Source of the DNA: Epiperipatus broadwayi
Taxonomy: Eukaryota; Onychophora; Udeonychophora; Euonychophora; Peripatidae
DNA: 64,000 nucleotides
Direction: 5' to 3'
NCBI GenBank assembly: GCA_028023455.1
Contig: JAQFVV010006221.1
Coordinates: 6,555,011-6,619,010 of the forward strand
The notes below the pieces were generated by a model. That model was not told the origin of the DNA, made no database searches, and worked only from the letters and a program-made list of their open reading frames with translations. Below, one piece after another: positions 48,850 through 61,302 of this stretch. Each line of letters begins with the position of its first letter. Within the stretch, counting starts at the first letter, position 1. Position numbers and translations under genes: made by a program.

Positions 48850-49460
48850 TTCGAAACAATACAAAGGAAATGGATTATTTTTTAATACTGATTGATTGAA
48901 AGTGTTTTATAGCAATTCCAAAAAAAAAAAATTAATCTCAAGAAACATTTTCAAACATTATATGAAAAATATAATGAAGATTTTTCCTAAAAATTCAGAA
49001 TTGCACAAATCTAAAATTAAAACTTTAAAGCATAAACTTCCTCCACAGCACAGTTTGTTTTCAAGAGCAAGAAACAAATTGATACCGTTCACTGTTGTTC
49101 CTTTGAAAGTATGCCATTTATTAGCTAAAGCAGAAGGCCATATGGTGTAATTGGGGAATTGCTAAACAAATTGCTTCTTCAGCAGTAAAACCTTTAATTT
49201 TCTAATTTTAAAAATAAAAATGACATAATTTTTAATATCAATTAATGTCAAACATTTGCATTGTGATTTCATTACAATTTAATGATTCAAATGATTTCAT
49301 CAATTCTGCTCAATTAATGGTATTTATTCATATATTTCAGGAGTATTCATATAAAGAAGAACTTTTAAAAATAATATCATTATTGGGGAAGACAAGAAGA
49401 GAATAATATTTTTGTGGCATTTGGTGAAATTGTGAAACAATATGAAATTTCCTTTTTTTA
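48850..49460 (+). pseudogene. hAT transposase N-terminal relic (ZBED5/SCAND3-like)
   Basis: From 48896 an 84-codon + frame contains SLFSRARNK and FTVVPLKVCHLLAKA, matching the SYxVSxLIAKxxKPFTEGE lead segment of ZBED5/GTF2IRD2-type hAT proteins; the frame ends at 49150. Further on, 49290-49400 reads INSAQLMVFIHIF and EELLKIISLLGKT, matching the STDxSxxAQLxxFIRxxxxxxxxxEELLxLxPLxGxT block that lies downstream in these proteins. The intervening part has stops and the rest of the transposase is not recognisable. Terminal repeats were not found. Confidence 0.6.
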
Positions 49461-50880
49461 AACTAGTTTCAATTACGATTGATGAAGCCACACAATGATA
49501 GATTCCAAGTCAGGATTTATTTCATTTTTCAAGCACTATGTCAATTATTCAGATTTTTTAATATATCACTATATTATCCCTCAACAACTCTTGCCAGATA
49601 GAAGATTAAATACAAAGATATTTTGGAATTACTTTTAAAATTGTCAACTCTTTTCAAATTCATGAAAAGATTTCTTGTGTTAATTAATAATATATTCCCA
49701 CCCCCCATCCAAAAGGGAAGATATTTATTCTCAATTGAATGTAAAAAAAAGATTATTAGATTTATTGTTTTTAATAGATTTCTGCACAAAATTACATAAT
49801 TTAAAGTTGCACAAAAAAAAAAAAAAAGATAGAAATTTGATTGATACATTAAGTTCAATAAGAATTTTCCAATAATACTGATTTAGTTGAAAAAATATAT
49901 ATAAATAATTATGAAATTTAAATATTTTTCATACTTGTTCAAGTTTTTTTGATAAAAATTATGACATTTTTATTATAATTAAAATGAATTTAATTCAAGG
50001 TTTAATGATTTTAATAACATATAATTGTTTTTTTTATCAATAATCTATTTCAAAATAATTGAAACATCATAGAAATTTTAAATAAAATTGCTCATTTATT
50101 TGAAGTGAACTAAGCTGAAGTATAACATGAAATAGTCCATATTTATTAGTAAATGAAAAAAAAAACCATTTGGAAACACATAAAGAATAAATCAATTTTT
50201 GCCTGGTTTAACAAATATAAAGTAATAAATTTTAGTGATATTTTGATAATAGAAATACCAGATGTATATTATTAAAACAATATTACATTAATAACAATGA
50301 AATAAAAACAAACCTTTGCAGTAATTAAAAGAGAGATAAAAAAACTATTCAAGAAATTATTGATAATATATATTGTAACACTCATATATATAACATTATT
50401 TTATACCACTTTTTCAATAACTCAAGAAAACCTTGAATAAAACAATTAATTTTAGTTTTTAGCTTGGTAATATTTAAAATTATAGATTAATTACTTTTTT
50501 GCAAATGAAAGTTATTTGCCAAGGTATTCATTTTTAAAATTTCAAATTACACTAATTTCTACATTTAGTACTTGGTAGGAACAAACCTGGCCTAAGATAT
50601 GGTTCCTTTGTTTTTTATTATAACATACCAATCATGGATCACCATCATTTCATCTAAAACTTTCCAAAAGTCATATATCCTCCCCTCCCCCCAATCTTCC
50701 TTCTATTTGCTGTTTACTGGAATTTATAATTTCTATGTTTTTTTAATGCAGTGAATCATCATATCTATCTCTGCTTTTATTGACATAAAGGATTGATGCA
50801 CAAATAATCTGTTACAATTTTTTAGTATGTAGGCCATAACAATCAACTGGAGCAGAACACTATTTAACATTAATCATAAT

Positions 50881-50914
50881 ATATTGTACCGTTTATTTAT
50901 ACGGTACAAATATA
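50881..50914. repeat. Short hairpin
   Basis: ATATTGTACCGT and ACGGTACAAATAT are inverse apart from one extra base, separated by a short AT loop. No associated gene; it may be the end of an unidentified insertion. Confidence 0.5.
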
Positions 50915-51325
50915 TTGGCATCCGGTAAGATATTTAAAAGCTAAAAAAAAAAAAAAAATTTAGCGATCTTTTAAAAGAAAAACATTTTTAGATTTTTCTG
51001 ATTAGTATAATTTATTTTTTAAAAAAAACGTACAATGAAAGTTAAAATTGTCGTTGTATTTTTTTTTTATGTAATTAAAAATAAAAGTTAAATTGGAAAG
51101 AATAAATGACATACAGATTACTGATCCAGATAAAGTAAAAATTCCAAAAGTAAAAAGATTACAATTAGAAAAATCTTTTTAATAATTAAAGATGGCAGAA
51201 TTATGCTAAAAAAAATAATAACTTTGTAACTTAAATTTAAGAGAAAGTGTAGAAGATTATTATCTTATATGCTGATAAAAGAACGAACAAAAGATATGCG
51301 CAGAAGTTTCAAAACTGGATCGGGG

Positions 51326-51333
51326 TATAAAAG
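51326..51333 (+). promoter_or_regulatory. TATA box
   Basis: TATAAAAG in the context GGGGTATAAAAGGAGGAGG, a textbook RNA polymerase II TATA element with flanking G-rich bases, about 75 bp upstream of a 140-bp tandem repeat. It is most likely the promoter of the surrounding LTR-like sequence. Confidence 0.6.
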
Positions 51334-51400
51334 GAGGAGGACAACCTCGATCTAGGTCTTCTCTATACCTTCTAGTTACGTGTCTGAAAGCTGGAGGTTT

Positions 51401-51681
51401 CCGCGAGCATACCTGTGGCAGTAATAGACGTCTGCACAGGTATGCCACTTGCAGTACCTAGTCGTCAAGCAAGCAATGGAGACGGGCCTTGTGAAGACCG
51501 CTTTTCGCGATAAAAGGGTCACGACAACCATGCCTTTTCTCCGCGAGCATAACCTGTGGCAGGAATATACGTCTACACAGGTACGCCACTTGCAGTACCC
51601 AGTCGTCAAGCAAGCAATGGAAACGGGCCCTGTGAAGACCGCTTTTTGCAATAAAAGGGTCACGACAGCCATGCCTTTTCT
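51401..51681 (+). repeat. Two-copy tandem repeat, 140-bp unit
   Basis: CCGCGAGCATACCTGTGGCA at 51401 recurs, with one insertion, at 51541. The whole unit, including CAAGCAAGCAATGGA and AAAAGGGTCACGAC, is duplicated with few changes. The unit is rich in CpG, unlike its surroundings. Period 140 bp, about two copies. Confidence 0.9.
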
Positions 51682-53439
51682 CCGGTTATAGAACGGAACA
51701 ATAATGGAAGACGCCGGCAGGAGAGACCGATGGAAATTTTTAGGAGCTAGGGATCCCAAAAACACACACCAACTTACCAGTAAGTTAAGAGTAACTTTTC
51801 CTAATTGTGACAAAGTTTGCAAACAATTATAAAAATTGATATCAAAATAATCCCGATCAAGACTTCAAATTTTATTCTGCAAGAGACTCTTGTGTACCTA
51901 AGAACTATAATCATTGAACTGTTTTTTTATTATTAATTAATTCGTATCTAGATTAGTGTGTGTGTCATCTTTCCAATTAATTAAATCATAATGTTTTTGT
52001 TTTTTTTTATTATTTATATTTTAATTTGTTAAAATAAAAATCTTTATTTCTAATACCCCTATTCATTGTACGTTATTAATGATTATTAATAAATTTATTA
52101 AAGTTAATTATGATTTGAAAATATAATTTACCTTGCCAATGCTGTATCGAAACTCAATCCTCCAGAGTTTCTAGATAATTTCGTCGTAGCTAAATAAATA
52201 AAAAAGGGATGTTTGCCAGTGAATTCTAATATAGAATTCTGGCGCCTTTCAAATAAATTAAAAGCTGGCTTACTTTATCCCATTATTTTAGTAGCTACAT
52301 TAGTTAAAAGAGTGTTGTGTGACCAGGAAAAATAATTGCGTCCATTAAATCTTACTGAATTGTATGACGAAACAAATTTAATAGATAGGACGTAATTTGG
52401 TCACCGAGTACGAATAGCTAACTCGTTTAAAACATCAAATAAGTAATGGACGTTACAATATAAAATGGCATAATGGAAATCCAAATATGCATGTTATTAA
52501 AATATGTTTTAATATTTTTCTTGCACAAATAAACAACTAGCAGTATCTGCAAGTATTACTTTATACAAATTTAAAATATTAAATAGCACTTTATAATATT
52601 GTTATAATTTGGACAAGAATAAAGCACAAATCTATGCTTTAATACTTAATATACAAACTTAAGTAATGTATGTATATATAAAAAGCTATAAAGCACAAGA
52701 AACTAAGAGGATTTAATTCGGGGAGAGTGGGGTGCCTCATTCTGTTAGTTTGTTGAAAAATTTATTATCATTAATTCTACAAGTAAGTAGACAGTTTCAT
52801 CTTAAATACCAAATTGGGGAGGGGTGAGGCTTTTTGCTAAAAATCAATCCAGAAATCTTTTATTTACTTGGAAGATATTTTAAATACTGAGTATAGTTTT
52901 TTACTTTTAAATTCATGTCATTTATATATCTCAAAGTTTTAGATTATTATCAAGTAAATCCCAATCATACCAGTATTTTTAATATAATATGATCATTATT
53001 ATCAAGAATATACCTCTCTTTTATATATTTATATTGATTAATTTAAAATTCCATTTTATTACTTAACATTTTATATTAAACATATATGTCTCAAATTATG
53101 TCTCTAGGTAAAAAATCCTACTTGCAGATCTCTTCAACTCAAAATTATAATCATTATACAATAAGTTCTTCCAAAAGACACTTTCATTATAAAAAAGTAT
53201 TACATAAAACTTCTTTATAATTTATATAACTTTAATAATTAATAATAAATATGTTGCTGTATATTAATGTTAGTAATGGTTTGTATATATAAAATTATAC
53301 AGTTAGCCAGATTTTATTTTGAATCTGTGTTAATTTGTTTTGTTATTGTTTTAGGTTTTTATTTCTATATAATTTTTGTTTAAAGTCTTTCTACAAATGT
53401 TTAATTAATAAAATATTTGTTAAAATATATTGATTTCAG

Positions 53440-53589
53440 GAGAAGAAGTACAACATCACCCTGGATGGTTGCCAAGCAACGTAAAGCAGAAATCATATTA
53501 AATAGTCGTTTGGAAAAGAGTAAAGATAACAACATTAGTGTTGAAAATGTAAACCGAATAATCAAATTTGGGAGCATGCCTTCTTATAG
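53440..53589 (+). CDS. mmd: ADAM11/22/23-like gene, exon e: start of the cytoplasmic tail
   Basis: Internal exon of 150 bp after TTGATTTCAG and before GTAAAC. It enters in phase 2 (split arginine codon AG|G) and leaves in phase 2 (TAT AG|). The product starts with the basic stop-transfer residues RRRSTTSPW, continues with a Lys/Arg/Glu-rich region (KQRKAEIILNSRLEKSK) and ends with IIKFGSMPSYR. This is intracellular tail sequence. It has no domain I recognise, though Ser/Thr residues next to basic residues could be kinase sites. The coding sequence is open at its 3' end, and I found no convincing next exon between 53590 and 64000, so either the next intron exceeds 10 kb or a small exon was missed. 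Confidence 0.8.
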
Positions 53590-53735
53590 GTAAACATATA
53601 TAGATATTAACATGATGTTATTTTTTCACTTCTATTTTATTTAATTTTGAAAGTAACAATTCTAGATAAAATATAAATTTTAATATTGTATTAATAATTT
53701 AAGTTTGATAACAAACAGTAGACTTATACTATGTA

Positions 53736-54772
53736 CACCTGGGTCTCGTTTTATGCGGTAGATAGGTTCCACAGAAAACCCGCATTAAAAAAAATCGCAC
53801 AAAAATAGACTTAATTTATCTTGAAAAATGGGGGATAGGGTCTGTAATTTTCAGAATTCGCATAAAAGCAAAGCTTCAAGGAAAAATTACTTTAAAATTC
53901 GCATTAAAAAAATAAGGAAATAAAGTATGACTAATAAAAAATATCAAATATTTGAAAAAAATTAATACAAGACAAACTTTTTTTTATTAACTACAGTATT
54001 TAATTTGATATTTTTTCATACGTATTTTAATCATTATCGACGATATGCAGTTCGTTTGTAAACTGGTAAGAAATCAGATTCGTCGATGTGATGTGATGTA
54101 GCTTCTCCTTGAACGAAGTCAAGAATCTCTCAGCAATTATGCCCAGAGAAACTTGTTAGCCACTTTATTTTCCATTCCCTACTCTTAAGTTTTCCCATAT
54201 TCTGCTCCATCCCATTTACACAACTAGTGCCAATTTCAGTTTTGTGCTGTGTTAATGGTTTTCTGTTGACAACTGATTTTTACTACTGAAATAAATTTTA
54301 AATGTTCACATTTTGTTTCTATATTTAAAAAAAGAGATGCAATCAAAACAAAAAGATTATACATTATTATTAGAAATATTTTCAGTTTATAAAATCAATA
54401 AAATCTTCGTTATTTATTTTAAAAATCTACATTATTTATTTCTGTTATACCTAACAAAATACATTTTAAAAGTTTAATATTTTTGAATATTTATTGCGAC
54501 ATTTTTATATGTAAGTATAAATCTATTATTATTATTTACTCATTAGTATATGTAGGTCATTTATTCTAAATACAGCTTCAGGCCATATTCACGTTAGCTT
54601 CTAATATAACGTTATATTTTTGAAAAAAAAAAAAGTATTTCAAATGAAAATAAGTTATTAATAATTTTAATTTTTTGATATCTAATAAAATATGAAAAAT
54701 ATTAAGAAGAAACATGAATCGCATAACTTCAAAATCGCATTAAAATAATCCGCATAAAACGAGACCCAGGTG
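53736..54772. mobile_element. Terminal-inverted-repeat element with TA target (pogo/mariner-like)
   Basis: A 1037-bp element with near-perfect 23-bp ends: CACCTGGGTCTCGTTTTATG at 53736, and the inverse CATAAAACGAGACCCAGGTG ending at 54772. It is flanked by TA at 53734-53735 and 54773-54774. Subterminal blocks with CGCATTAAAA and CGCATAAAA repeat at both ends. The interior (53990-54300) is less AT-rich and holds no intact frame. TA duplication and end structure point to the Tc1/mariner/pogo superfamily; without a transposase the branch is open. It lies in the intron after exon e. Confidence 0.8.
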
Positions 54773-56849
54773 TAATTAAAAAAAGTATGTACTCCTTTTT
54801 GGAAATAATATACTTTCTTATTATTTTTAAAGGATTTTTTTCCTTCTAAAAATTACAAACAAGTCTACTTATATTTAAAAAAACATATTGCATAAACACA
54901 AGTAATAACTAAATATAACTAATATTATTTCTTTATGTCACATTAAGTAAACATTATTGGGTTCAAATATTAGTCTGCAGACTAACACTATAAAAATTAT
55001 ATATTATGTATGATGTCTAAGTTCCATCATCTGAAAGTTATCAGCAAATCCTAATTACTAGTAAATATAAATTTGATATAATAAATTTCAACATTATTTG
55101 AGAAATTTATTTAAGACTTTTCAAATATTTTGGCCATTATTTTAAATTAAATATCTAAGATCAGTAGCACTTTTTTATATATGTTTTAGATTGAAACAAT
55201 TTTACTTACATATATACACTCTTTAACTGATAATTCAGTGATAAAATATAAATTTGTGGTGATAACTACATTTTACAAAACTAGGAAGTCTTTATTTTTG
55301 ACAGTTATTATGTTGGTTAATTTTTTCTTTACACCAAGTCTATCGGATTTCTGATGCTTGGTATGTGAGTCTAGTTTATCAGCGAATAGAATTTGAATTT
55401 TTTCATAACACATTTTAATTGTACTATAATGGATTTCATGGCTAAAAAAAATTCCTTGAAACCATCAGCTTTTTGAAGCACTTTGTGAGTGGTCTTTCTA
55501 ATATATAGCCTTCATTGAGAAGTTTGACAAGTTGCTGATATTCTTATTCTGAAACAATTATTGGTATTTTCCATATCATATAAGTCATAGCATAATAAGA
55601 ATTGAGTTTTTTGAAGCAATATCAAAAAATGATATTAAATGTTGGCTCAATTTTTATTTGGAAGAATCGAGATATTCCTTTGATTAACAAAAAAAAAATG
55701 GATATTCATAACTTAATACACAATTTATGTTTTGTCTTAGGAACAATATCTATATTCATTGACATAAGGAAACAATTCATATATGAACTTGATTGCAGTA
55801 TTTATTAAAATGGAATAAATTCATTTCATGTTTGTTTAAAGTCAGATGTGAGCAGATAATATTATTGATTCCATTCAAATTTCTTTCATCAACATGTAGG
55901 TATAGTGGTAAGCTAGGTCTCATTTTACTAAAAAGAATGATGATTATTTCTTAATTGTTAATATTTTAGCATATCCTTTTGATACTAATGTATTAAGCAA
56001 ATGATTTGAAATCTGCTAGTCTGATGCTCATTCAACTTTATTAAAATGTTTAGCATCCTGAATTTGAGAAACAAAGTAGTATTATATAGATAATATGCCG
56101 ACTTGTTGACATTAGTCTCATTGACAATATGTCTATGAGTAGAATATCAAAGGCGATAGAAAGTAAAAATTTCTTTCTGAATATTCAAATTTTGCTAAGA
56201 CGCTAAATCTCTATAAACATTTTCAGACATGGTGTATATGCATTTGGTAATCATTGAATTACTCTAACTCTCCCTAGATGATAGTAAACTGGAGAGTTGC
56301 TTTTATATACTCAGTTGAATAGATATGAATTTGTAAACAAAAGAAGCCATATTATGTACTAGTCAAATCATTCACTTTAATATGATTATGTAATTTACTT
56401 GTCTAATATATATTCTTTTTTGTTAATATATTCATACTAGTTTAATGAATAACGTAATAACTATTCCTCTATATTACTGATACTATGTACAATTGTAATT
56501 CATGCAGAAGCACACTAAACATGAAAAACATTCATTTGCTGCAAATTATTAGGAAATTCTATATCTTTTTCTTATAATAAATGTGAGCAACTTTTTAATA
56601 CATTAATATGTATGTTATCCCTGAAGGAACTTTCCATTTTATTAGGCGATCAAAGCAAAAATATGAGGCAGCAGCAATAAAACTTATCTATAATTACATT
56701 TTATCTTTTTAATTCTGTAAAACATTTACAACTATGTAAATAACTATTTAGATACTAAATTTTTTTTTGTACATTTTATTTAATAAAATGATGAATTCAT
56801 AATAATAATAAAATAACTTTATTAAACAAGACAAAACTCTCCATACAGC

Positions 56850-57550
56850 AGTGCCACCATCTCTTATACTAGCACATAATTGTTATTAAACAAGGCAAAA
56901 CTCCATACAATAGTGCCAACCAAAGTAATCAATGGATACCAGAAGGCTTGTGCATAAAATCCCTATCTAGTGCCTACTCATCCAATATTCCCAGACTAGT
57001 TTTTGGTTTGTGACCTTTGTCAGTGAGGAGCCTTGGATCTGAGAGCACTGCACCTAGACCTTAGGATCTAATGCAACCCTCCAGTAGTCACCTTTTATCT
57101 CTACTTAACTACAAAACTATGAGAATGAAATTGAAAACCCAATAATATTTTCAAACTAAGCTCAATAGCTTATATAGTCATATGGATCTGAACTCAGTTC
57201 AGCACTCGTACATTTTGGTGTCTTTGGCTCTTTAACAACCATAGTCACCACTATCCTATTAGGCATATGACTATATAAGCTATTGAGCTTAGATTGAAAA
57301 TATTATTGCGATTTTAATTTCATTCTCATGGTTTTGTAGTTAAGTAGAAATAAAAAGAGGCTGCTGGAGGGTTGCATTAGGTCCTAAGATCTAGGTGCAG
57401 TGCTCTCAGATTCAAGGCACCTCAATGACGAAGGCCACAAGCTAGAAACTACTCCAGGGATATTGGATGAGTAGGCACTAGATAGGGATTTTATGCACAA
57501 GCCTTCTGGCATCCATTGATTACTCTGGTTGGCACAGAGTGGCATTATTT
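56850..57550. mobile_element. Foldback hammerhead element, copy 5 (longest palindrome)
   Basis: About 700 bp with two nearly complete inverted arms, roughly 56894-57184 and 57263-57550, around a loop of about 80 bp. Each arm has CCAGAAGGCTTGTGCATAAA or its inverse, a hammerhead relic, the segment GGATCTAATGCAACCCTCCA, and the pair CATATGACTATATAAGC. Both hammerheads are mutated: CTGACAA and AAAAC on the left; ATGACGA and CTC in place of GTC on the right. The left end appears to be joined to a second partial copy (56829-56885). Its loop corresponds to the internal part of copy 2. Confidence 0.75.
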
Positions 57551-58387
57551 ATTGGAGAATTAATTCATTGGATAAACTTTAATTAAAATTAACATTTTGA
57601 AATCTTTTTCATAAAAATATATACATTTAATGTTTTACATATTTTCTTAAATAAAATAAATATAGATTAAAATATAGCAATCATATTTTATTACACTGAA
57701 TAACAATTTAAAAGACTTTATTCTTTTTTTTTTTTGTAATTTTGGATAATTAATTAGTTAATTTTTAATATACAATCTATCCAATCTAAACATGTTCAAA
57801 ACCCCTTGGCATTAAACATATACTTTAATTAATTCACTTGTGTTAATTATGTTAATTATTTAATAAAACCTTTAACACAATCAGTATTTTATTTTTATAA
57901 TAAATTCTACAATGTAAATATTTTATCCCATTAGAAGAAGTAACTTTATTTAATATATATTTGTATTATAAAGATTAATAGTATTAGATTTTATTCCAAA
58001 GATTATTAAATATGTATCAGTAGTTAATATTTCTTATTCACTGTCTTCATAGGTTATTCTCTATGTAATTTATTTCAGCAAAGATTCTTAAATGTAAATG
58101 AATTTTGTAATATAGAACTTTGTCTATCAGATATGTTTCATAAACTAATTCCTTTTATGATAGACATAATATTAATATCCAAGAAGCTTATAATAAAATG
58201 AGATTCTGCTGATCACCAAAATATGAATTTAGTACTTATTTAGATTTTTAAAATATAATAGAATATATTTTAAATTATCTTTATAATAATATTAAATATA
58301 TTATTTATATGTTTTTTGCAACAGATAAATAAAATAATGTAACATTTAAGTTTTAAAATTTAATAATTATTGGACTAAAGTCTAAAG

Positions 58388-61302
58388 CAGCCATACTCAA
58401 CCCTTTTCTTTCCTGGGCCACATATATCTGTGTGCTACATCAAGCTGGCCGCAACATGCTATATAAGCAATCAGCAAGATGGTATATAAGTGATCGGCAA
58501 CCAGTTGGTGTTGCATGAAAAATGTCAAACATCTCAATTCATGCATACCACAGGTTGTAGATCACTTTACTATATATCTTAGAATTAACATATTAATAAA
58601 ACACAAACACTTTTATTTGATATAAACATTTATTTAAATATCAGTGTGATTTTTGATATCGAGATAAACTTTTAACAATTTTAGATAAATCTGATTTATA
58701 AGTGCTACATGCTACTATTAATATATCAAGGTATGAATCAGTAAATCTGTTTCTATATATATTCTTCACATATTTTATTTTCGAATATGATTCACAAAGA
58801 TATATCGATGTGAACAATGTGAGCCACACTTGTGCACACTTTTTGATAGTTTTATATTTTTCAGGCACTAATTTCCAAAATTCCATGAACTCTTTTCTTT
58901 TTTTTTAAAAAAATGGCTTCCAGGATTTGTGTCATTTTTAAATTCAATAAATTCATCAAATAGCTTAACATAATCATGTGCAAATGCAACTAATTGTGTA
59001 ATAGTTGCTATTTCCAAGTGCCAGGGATTTTGGTTATGTAAGAGACAATTCTTAATATTTCTTAAATCTTGAAATCTACTTTTCTTTCAATAAAGTAGCT
59101 AAATAATTTGAAATAATTACATAGGTTTTTGAAGAAATGTCATTATGATGTAGTGTTTGGTTTTGTATCTCTTAGTAGTAATGCAAATATTTTATTTGCC
59201 ATTTGTGAAATAATTTTATTTTCACCTTGCAAACTAATATTAAGCTCACAAAATTTTTCTGTTATGTCATATAAAAAAACTAAAAGACACCACCATCTAT
59301 TACTGTCAAGCTCATTATAAACTTTATTGTTTTTTTGTAAGAATGAAATAATTTCATGATGTAATAAAAAAAAGCAATCCAAAACTTTACCTCTGCTTAA
59401 GTCATCACACCGAAGTATTATGCAAAAGTACATCATCATAATTACTATTTATTTCTTTCCAAAACATTTTAAAATTTTCTGTGGTTCAATTCTTGGGCTT
59501 TGTTTATGATGGTTTTCATCACAGCATCTACTTCTTTAATGAATATATGTGCCCCCAAGTGTCCTTGGTGAATTTGTTAGATTGTATTTCTTTTTTAATA
59601 GTGAAACAAATGCCTTTTGGAATCCAATCATTGAAGGACATTCATCATTGCGCACGGAAACCTTTTTTTTTTTTAATATTCTTCTTCATCTGAAAAGTAC
59701 AAATACTATTGAGAAAATCACTACTTCTAGTTTGATCCTTTACAGGAAGAATTTTCAAAAAACCTTCATAAATTAAATTCTGTTCATACAGTATCTGATG
59801 AAAATAGCAAATTGTGATGCTTCTGAAATGTCAGTACTAGAATCAACAGCCATACTAAAATATTTGCAGTTTTTCTAATCTTTTATCATATTATCAAAAA
59901 TTTTTTTTTTTGCAATATCTTCAATACGTTTAATGCAATAGAATCTGATAGTTGTAATGTCTTAATTTGTAATAATATTTGATTTTTATTATTAAGTTTA
60001 TCAAATCATATATTCGAAGCATTTATGAAACATTCTTTCACAACTTCAGTATCCATAAACGGTTTATTTTTGCCAAGTATATAACAAATTTCGTATGATA
60101 CTCATATCATCGCTCTTTCTTGTGAGATTGCCACTGACATAACATTTTATTGTTCTTGCAATGATTTCTTGAAGAAAACTAATTTTTCACTTCTTATTAA
60201 AGATCCATGAGCAAAAGTGTCATTAAACAATTTTTGTTTCATGATATAATAACGATCAATGTTATATTTTTTTAATGTGATACTTTCTCAACAGCTGAAC
60301 CTTTGATATTTAACAGAACGAAATATTCCTCTTCCCAGTTGTCTTGAAATATTCTATTTTCATCTGATAATTTTGTTGTTTGAAGTCATCATTATGGTGT
60401 TTGAATTATAGTTTGATATAAAATATACTATACATCTGTGTTTATACTAATCCACATATAAAACCATCATCTCTCACCTTGCCTTCAAAAACTTTAACTG
60501 TTGGCAGATTGAACTAAAGTTTCAAACTTCTGATTGGTCACTTATAGAATCTGCAGTAAATATATTTGTCTTTTTAAAATTATATTTGTTTTAGTTTAGT
60601 ATCTAAAATGCAAATTTATAATTTGTCAAATTACAAAAAGTTCTTTAAAAAATAAATTTTGATTTATAATTGATGATAATAATCTAACGCTGCCAAATTA
60701 AAATAAACTCTTACCACCCAATTATAAATTTCAGACGTAATTCATTGAAATTCCTTATCAATATGTTTTAGTGTAAAAGTAAATAATTTTGACTAAAATC
60801 TGTAAAATAAACAAGTGGGTAAAAAAAAAGTTTAGCAAATTATGTTTTCATTTTTGAATTCAAAATGTAGAAGAAATACAACTGTCAAAGTCATAGATTG
60901 GTGCTCCCTTGCGGAGAAAAGAAGAAACAATCAGAAGCTTGAAAAAATGGATTTACATCATTATTATAGCATTAAATGTAAATATTGATTTTTTACTTGT
61001 AAAAAAATACTGAAAGTGCTAAAAATCAGTGAAATAATGTTAAAGATAGTGGGTTGAGAGTGAGTCCAAGTCGTATGTGAAGATATTCAGACACTTCTGG
61101 TGTGGACTTGGCAGGTTCTTCAGATCTATGAAATTAAAAAAAAACAGATAACATTATTAGTGTGTCAATAAAAAAAATTGATTGCATGTGGTTATTCATT
61201 AATTAAGAAGAATGTGGCCATATCTATTGACTGTCAATCTATTGCTCGGCTGCACATAAAAGCTTGGTGGGCCGCATGCTGTCCGCAGGTTGAGTATGGC
61301 TG
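58388..61302 (-). mobile_element. hAT transposon, GTF2IRD2/ZBED5-like, with terminal repeats and target duplication
   Basis: A 2915-bp element. Both ends start CAGCCATACTCAACC (58388; inverse at 61288-61302). The flanking octamers GTCTAAAG (58380-58387) and GTCTAAAT (61303-61310) match at 7 of 8 positions. The subterminal GGGCCACAT and GTGGGCCGCAT blocks also mirror each other. A decayed transposase lies on the minus strand. In the intron after exon e. Confidence 0.93.
58641..60300 (-). pseudogene. hAT transposase, GTF2IRD2/ZBED5-like, many disruptions
   Basis: Minus-strand relics in N-to-C order. Around 60020-60120 there is an ICYILGKNKPF-like segment with a nearby FMDTEVVKECF motif, the KPFTDGExVKxC signature. 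At 59143-59439 comes the conserved middle region, with LSRGKVLDCFFLLHHEI and LNISLQGENKI (RWLSRGKVLxRFFELRxEI and LNxxLQGxxxxI in the family). At 58641-58886 comes the C-terminal part, FWKLVPEKYKTIKKCAQ followed by LFTSIYLCESYSKIKY and RNRFTD, the FGSTYLCEsxFSxMxxIKsxxRNRLTD motif. Stops and frameshifts separate these blocks. Confidence 0.85.

Larger units (their letters stand above)
51240..52240 (+). mobile_element. Probable solo LTR or LTR-like promoter segment
   Basis: A GC-rich island (51290-51760) in AT-rich intron. It has a canonical TATA box, a 140-bp tandem duplication, AATAAA-type signals further on (about 52035), and TGGCGCC at 52237-52244, which could be the start of a primer-binding site. 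A possible TG start is TGTAGAAGATT near 51248. No second LTR, coding region or target duplication was found. The ORFs at 51376-51822 (minus) and 51449-51691 (plus) run through the tandem repeat and are not credible genes. Confidence 0.4.
46460..53439. other. Intron d-e (7.0 kb)
   Basis: GT-AG intron containing the tRNA-like element, the hAT N-terminal relic and the LTR-like segment. 46470-47270, 47404-48840, 49470-51230 and 52250-53430 are AT-rich without recognisable content; the minus ORF at 49574-49858 overlies homopolymer-rich sequence and is not credible. Confidence 0.7.

Noticed and set aside
48896-49150. 84-codon + ORF as a possible small host gene
   Set aside because: Its motifs match the N-terminal region of ZBED5/GTF2IRD2-like hAT transposases and similar motifs continue downstream after stops.
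51376-51822. 148-codon minus ORF and an 80-codon plus ORF with internal protein repeats
   Set aside because: Both strands are open over the same 140-bp tandem duplication, and the protein repeats mirror the DNA repeat; there is no codon bias or splice context.
59143-59439. 98-codon minus ORF as an independent gene
   Set aside because: It matches the central part of hAT transposases and lies inside an element with terminal repeats and an 8-bp duplication.
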